Shown here piece after piece: positions 58,947 to 64,000 of a stretch of 64,000 bases of DNA (its first letter is position 1; each line of letters starts with the position of its first letter). Made by a program: the position numbers and the translations under genes. Source of the stretch: Apus apus (taxonomy: Eukaryota > Chordata > Aves > Apodiformes > Apodidae). The notes beneath the pieces are model-generated. The model had not been told where the DNA came from, ran no database searches, and saw only the letters and a program-made list of their open reading frames with translations. The stretch is from assembly GCF_020740795.1 (NCBI RefSeq), contig NC_067295.1, positions 2,728,501-2,792,500 of the forward strand. The letters are read 5' to 3'.

Positions 58947-59167
58947 ATGGAATCCCAGACTGGTTTGGGTTGGAAGGGACCTTAAAGATCGTCTAGTTCC
59001 AACCCCCTGCATGGGCAGGGACACCTCCCACCAGCCCAGGTTGCTCCAAGCCCCATCCAACCTGTTCTTTGGATGGGAGGGGGCAGCCACAACCTCCCTG
59101 GGCAACCTGGGCCAGTGTCTCACCCCCCTCACACTAAAGAATTTCCTCCTAATCTTATGTCCCTAAC
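58947..59167 (-). mobile_element. CR1 LINE 3' fragment
   Basis: Antisense, about 220 bases, in TOM1L2 intron 1. Confidence 0.92.
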
Positions 59168-62100
59168 AAGGTCCTCTCCTGAGCAGAGGAGGTGGTTTTG
59201 CTCAGTCCTTGTTGCTTTTAACCTGGAGGATGCAGTGGAGGGAGGTAATTGCGCTGTTTTAAATGCCTCACCCAGGATTATGTGGCAGAATCCATTCATT
59301 CCCAAAGGCATTGTGAGCAAATGGTGCTTTTCAGCGTCGCGTGGGACTTAGGAGAGGGCTTCCTGGTTCCTTCAGCCCTTTCACAACGTCCCAGGAGTCG
59401 GAGCCTGACGTGCAGTGGTGCTTTTCTCCAGTGCTGTGTCCTCGGGGAATCCAGCAGCAAAGCTGGATGAGGAGCCTGAGGTGGCACTGGAGCTTTTGCT
59501 GACAGCTTGTGCTGTGTGGCACTGGCCAGCTGAGGGGTGGTCGTGCCACCAGCCCTGGGGAAGGTTTTCTGTGAAAGCTGGTGAGGGTCTGGAGGGTGGA
59601 ATTGGGTGCCGAGGGTTTCATAGGCTCCCAGTATGTCAGGGATGACAGGAGCCTTTGTGGCACTGGGTATTGGGCCCTGTTCTTACAACTGAAATGTTTA
59701 TTTATTCCAGTGAATACTGGAAATACCATAGACCTCCTCAAAGGAGGACTATTTTGATGATTACTCCTGACCAGGGAGGAGGAAGAGGACAAGAAGATGT
59801 GTAGTAAAATGGGGAAGACAGACTGCTTGCTGTAGGGAGAGGGGCTGGGCGGGGAAAGAGCTGCGATTTACAGTAGTGGGAACTTGCCTTGAGATTCCAC
59901 ATCCTGCCATAAATTGTGGTTTTATCTTTCTTTGTTCAAGGGAGCCATCTTTAAAGTGTCACCACTCGATTCAAGGTTATTAGAACAAATACCCTTACTG
60001 TAGGTTAGCGAAAACATCTTAGGTGATTAAAGCTGATTGAATTACAGGAATGTGGAGCACCAGAGACTTTTTCTCCCCCCCCTCATTCTGCTTATTTGAT
60101 GGAGGCCATATGGCTTCCACATGAGGACAGGAAACCCAGTCACATTCTGTAGTATTTGTTTTTTACTCTCGAGACTTTGTGGAGGCTTCAGGAGAGTGTT
60201 TATTTGTTTGAATACAAACCAAGTCTTTCTGCTGCTGCCTTCCCCCCCAGCTCCCTCAGGTGCAAAGGGTCGAGTTGGGGCAGTGAGGTGTGAAATGGGC
60301 TCCTGGCGGGGTGATGGATGGGAGCCTTGAGGTCCATTTTGGTGAGGGCTCTGGTCAGGGCTGTGGTGTGAGCTGCTGGAGTCAGCAGTTCTTGACTCGG
60401 GAGCCAAAGGCCTCCAGGGAGAGAGGCCCAGCACCTGAGTCAAATGCAGAGAGACCTGGAAGTTAATTTTTAACAGTCTAGTAGAAACTAATGTCTAAGC
60501 AGGGGTGGGGGTGTTGAGCAGAGGGTGCTGGTTTGCATCCCTGGTCGTTGTGGATGAAGGGAGGTTTGAATGGGAGGGGCTGGTCTGGGCACTTGGAGTT
60601 TCTTTTCGGAGGAGGCAGAATGTGGTGATTTAATACAGAGTATTGTTTAAGGAGGCTAGAAAAACAAGGTTTCAGCAAAAGATACAGTGGGGCTTTATTG
60701 AAGCAGCAGTGAGGCAGACAGCTTTTCAATTGATTTTTATCAAAGCACTTGCAGTTTCCATTCAAGGCTGTTAAATTGATAATAAATATGGTGGACAGAG
60801 TCTCTTTCCAGAGCTGCTGTTTTGTTCCCCTCTCTCTTATTTTTTCTAATGAGAAAATATCTCAGCTTGGGGGTTGTATAGACACCTTTTTATTTTCCTT
60901 TTCCTAAGAAGCACTTAAGACCTTTCTTCAGGTTTCTTACAATTTAAGATTTTTATGATTCTTGGCAAAAACGTGGTTCCTAAATGAATGAGTTGATGGC
61001 TCCATGCAGGAGTAGAGAGATGTATTGCAGCAAGCAGCACACGGTAATCCTGCAGGAGGAATTAATCTAGGCTTTCTTGTCCACATACACAATTTGCCTA
61101 AGTTCCCTTCAGACTTAACTGACTGCTTTGCTGTGCTGTAAGGAAAACATTTATTTTAAAGACAAATCTTTTCCCACCAGTCAGTGTTTAAAGTGCACAC
61201 CATAACCTTAGGATCTGGTACCAATAACATTCCATGTTTGCAGCATGCTGGTAGGGGATGAATCATCTCTCCTTTCATTCATTGTGTTATAATAAAATAA
61301 AAAATCCTTTGCATTTACCTATAACCACTGAAGTGTTGTGCCCTGTTCCAAAGGAACTTTTCCTTAGTACAAGGTAGCAGTAACTTCCCTTGCTATCGGA
61401 TGCCCACAGTAGATGCTGGATCAAAAAGATTAATTTTGTCTTTCCCTGCAGTGAAGAGGACACAAGAAGTACTCTCCTCAGAGTTTAAGTACTTTTATAG
61501 GTATTTCTCTAGCTGGTGAGTTGTTAAAAATCCAGCCCCCCCACTGTACATATGGAATTGTGCTAGTCATGCAGAAGAGAGTCAGTTTTATAAGGTTATT
61601 TGGATCTGCTTTCACTTCATGACAATGGATTATGCTGTAAGGAAAATCTCCATGAAATATGAAATTAGTTATCTTTGCTTTTAAAGAAGCAAATAAATAC
61701 TGAGTCATGAGTCTGGCAACTTGGGGAATCTACATTCATATGTGAAGCTCGATAATTGGTGTAATACCATTTAATACTAGGTTTCTAAGACTGGATTTAT
61801 TTTATAGGCACAAAAAGAGGTTGTAGTTCATGAAGGCGTTATAGCATGTATTTTTGAGTAATGCAGTTTTATCTCTTCCAGCACAGTATGCCTAAATGTA
61901 CATTCCATATGCTTCTAGTATAAATCTATATGTGAGAGGTTGCAGTGTGAGGACAGCTCGTTCCCAGTTTGATGCTGCTCTGTTCATGTACTCAGCAGAT
62001 TTTTTTTTTTAAACTGCATATTTAAAATATGCTTGACTAAAAACACAGTTAGAAGATCCCCAGAGACCCTTCCAAATGGTTTTGTATTTAATCTGAAATA

Positions 62101-62961
62101 GGATTCACCAAAACAAGAAGCATCGGGTGGTTTCCTTAGTTGAATTAAGAACAGTTTTAAAGTAGTCAGGCTTTCCTTTGATTTTGTAAATGATGTTGGG
62201 TTTTTAATTAAGCATTCTGTGAAGGAGAACAAGGCATTTGGCAGCATCCTTGGTGGGGATGGTCACTGGAGGAACAGCAGCATTTTTTGCAGAAGCTTTG
62301 GCAAGATGGTCCTCTGTGGGAAGTGACCCTGCAGGGCTGGTGCTCTTCAGGGTTGGCCTGGCAATCTTCTTCTTCCTCATCTGGTATTTCATATTTGTCT
62401 CTGAGTGAATAATTTCACACTTTGTGTTCTAGGTTCAAAAGCTGTGCAATCTACAGGCAATATAAAGCATAAATGTTTGGAGAACACATGGGAGAAAGAA
62501 GCATTGTAGGAGCCCTGAGAAGTGAGGAGGTGCCCTGGAAGGCCAGACTGTGGAACACCATTTTCCCCTATAGGATGAGTCTGCACAGATCATCCAGAAC
62601 TAGTTTTCTATTTTATTATTTGGAGAATTATTAGGTTTTTTAGGTAAAAAACTTGTTGCTGAATGTAAAAATCCTGTCTAGGATAAACAGGCTTTATCTT
62701 CTGTGTCTGCTTAGTCATTCTCTGATGGTTCTTTGCTCCTTTGTTTCAGTTATTGTCAATGGGAAAGGGTTTCTCTAAAACTGATGATTCTTAAGGCTCT
62801 GCTAGAGCCTGATCTCTCTTCTGTTAGGAGCAGGTCCTTACTTACAGGTAAACATGCCTTTACCTAACTCATGGAGCCAGATCGTCCAATCTGTGGGCAC
62901 TGTTCCCATTGCTCAAGAAGGGCAAATGCAAATAAACTCAACCAGCCCCTGAATGGGGCCT

Positions 62962-63286
62962 ACAGGAAAGGCAGAGAAGGACTTTTTACAAGGGCATGTA
63001 GTGATAGGACAAGGAGCAATGGTTTCAAACTGGAGGAGAGTAAATTTAGATTAGGCATTAGGAAGAAATTCATTCCTGTGTGAGGGCGGGAGACCCTGGC
63101 CCAGGTTGCCCAGGGAAGCTGTGGCTGCCCCATCCCTGGCAGTTTTGAAGGGCAGGTTGGATGGGGCTCGGAGCAACCTGGTCTGGTGGGAGGTGTCCCT
63201 GCCCATGCAGGAGGGTTGGAACTAGATGATCTTTAAGGTCCCTTTCCACCCAGACCAGTCTGGGATTCTCTGGTTCTATGGGATTC
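62962..63286 (+). mobile_element. CR1 LINE 3' fragment
   Basis: Sense, about 325 bases, ending GGGATTCTCTGGTTCTATGG, in TOM1L2 intron 1. Confidence 0.92.
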
Positions 63287-64000
63287 TTTTATTGGCTGCA
63301 CTGTCTTTGAATTTAAATACACAATCGATTGTCCTGTACCTGCCAGAATTATACAGTAATGTAATAACTAATTTCAAAATTAAGGATTAGGGAAGAAAAT
63401 AAGTCTACGCACGTCTATACCCTGTCTGTGTTTGGGCAATGCCTGGCATGGCTCTGTATACACTATTTACTCCTGCTGCTCTATCTTTCAGTTGACAGAA
63501 ACCTTTTGGCAGCTCAGTGTTTGCCACGTAGTCTCAGAGAGCATCAGAAGACTCAAACATGAGAAGATACTCAGGAGAAACCTGTTGGGTATTTTGTAAG
63601 GCTGCTTGTTCTTTGAAATTAAGCCAGTCTGTTCCCCAGCTGGTCCTCAGAAGCCTTCTGGGTTAGATTACTTTCGGAAGAAATTCTTTTGTTCAAATTC
63701 AGATCAAAGAAAATGTACACAAAGTGAAGGCACAGATTGGTGTCATAAACTGTGTTTGAACCCCAAGAACTTTGTAGAGTGTTGATTTCTTGTTCTTAAG
63801 GCAAGAAAGGCTTTGTTACATCCCAGATGTGGTTGGGAACGTTGAGGATATTGTTAAATTGGTCGTATTGCATCCTCTGTATTTTGGTAGGATACATCCC
63901 CTGCAAGAAGTGTGACCAGCTTTGTATTTGACCCAAACAACAAGAAAAATCACATTTCTTGCATTGCTGAGTAAATGTAGAAAAAGTCCCTTGAAGTTTT

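Larger units (their letters stand above)
56112..64000 (+). other. TOM1L2: TOM1L2 intron 1 (to window edge)
   Basis: No TOM1L2 exon 2 sequence is seen, so intron 1 exceeds 7.9 kb. The first 500 bases are CpG/GGGGTCT-rich island sequence. CR1 pieces lie at about 58.95-59.17 and 62.96-63.29 kb. A lysine-rich minus-strand frame at 62204-62392 is not recognised. The rest is AT-richer DNA without visible features. Confidence 0.8.

Noticed and set aside
1-64000. tRNA, rRNA, CRISPR, retroviral or DNA-transposon elements
   Set aside because: None with a convincing signature was seen in reading both strands.

Overview
This window looks like nuclear DNA from a bird. At least fifteen pieces carry the avian CR1 LINE 3' signature (the complement of 'gggttggaagggacctt', ending in TTCTATGA). 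Introns are short, promoters are GC-rich CpG islands, and six vertebrate genes lie in the order MYO15A - DRG2 - GID4 - ATPAF2 - DRC3 (LRRC48) - TOM1L2, which is the gene order of human 17p11.2. I cannot name the species. The density of similar CR1 copies fits a CR1-rich avian lineage, but that is inference.

Layout, left to right. (1) 64-5725, minus: the 5' end of MYO15A (unconventional myosin XV), with the giant exon 2 that encodes the N-terminal extension and five motor-domain exons as far as the P-loop; the gene runs off the left edge. (2) About 5.9-12.2 kb: intergenic, with two candidate conserved regulatory islands. (3) 12343-20405, minus: DRG2, 13 coding exons that splice to a complete 364-residue GTPase. 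(4) 23332-30129, minus: GID4, 6 coding exons, 225 residues, with a long 3' UTR reaching almost to the DRG2 promoter. (5) 30573-36443, plus: ATPAF2, 8 exons, 287 residues, head-to-head with GID4 across a 443-bp CpG promoter. (6) 37977-53998, minus: DRC3, 12 coding exons, 522 residues, tail-to-tail with ATPAF2. (7) 56060 onward, plus: first coding exon of TOM1L2, head-to-head with DRC3 across a CCAAT-rich promoter; the rest of the window is TOM1L2 intron 1.

The genes are not one pathway: hair-bundle motor (MYO15A), translation-linked GTPase (DRG2), CTLH E3-ligase substrate receptor (GID4), F1-ATPase assembly factor (ATPAF2), ciliary nexin-dynein regulatory complex subunit (DRC3) and endosomal sorting adaptor (TOM1L2). 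What links them is conserved synteny and two shared divergent promoters.

The most interesting signal is splicing. Two introns of DRC3 can be read without gaps against the protein family only if they are AT-AC introns, and both carry U12-type (minor spliceosome) 5' splice sites and branch points. Others worth a look: three frame switches in MYO15A exon 2, two of them at long G runs; a (GGGGCC)n tract in the GID4 5' leader; and an in-frame GID4 upstream peptide that resembles the human N-terminal extension but has no ATG. Comparisons with human proteins are from memory, not from an alignment run.
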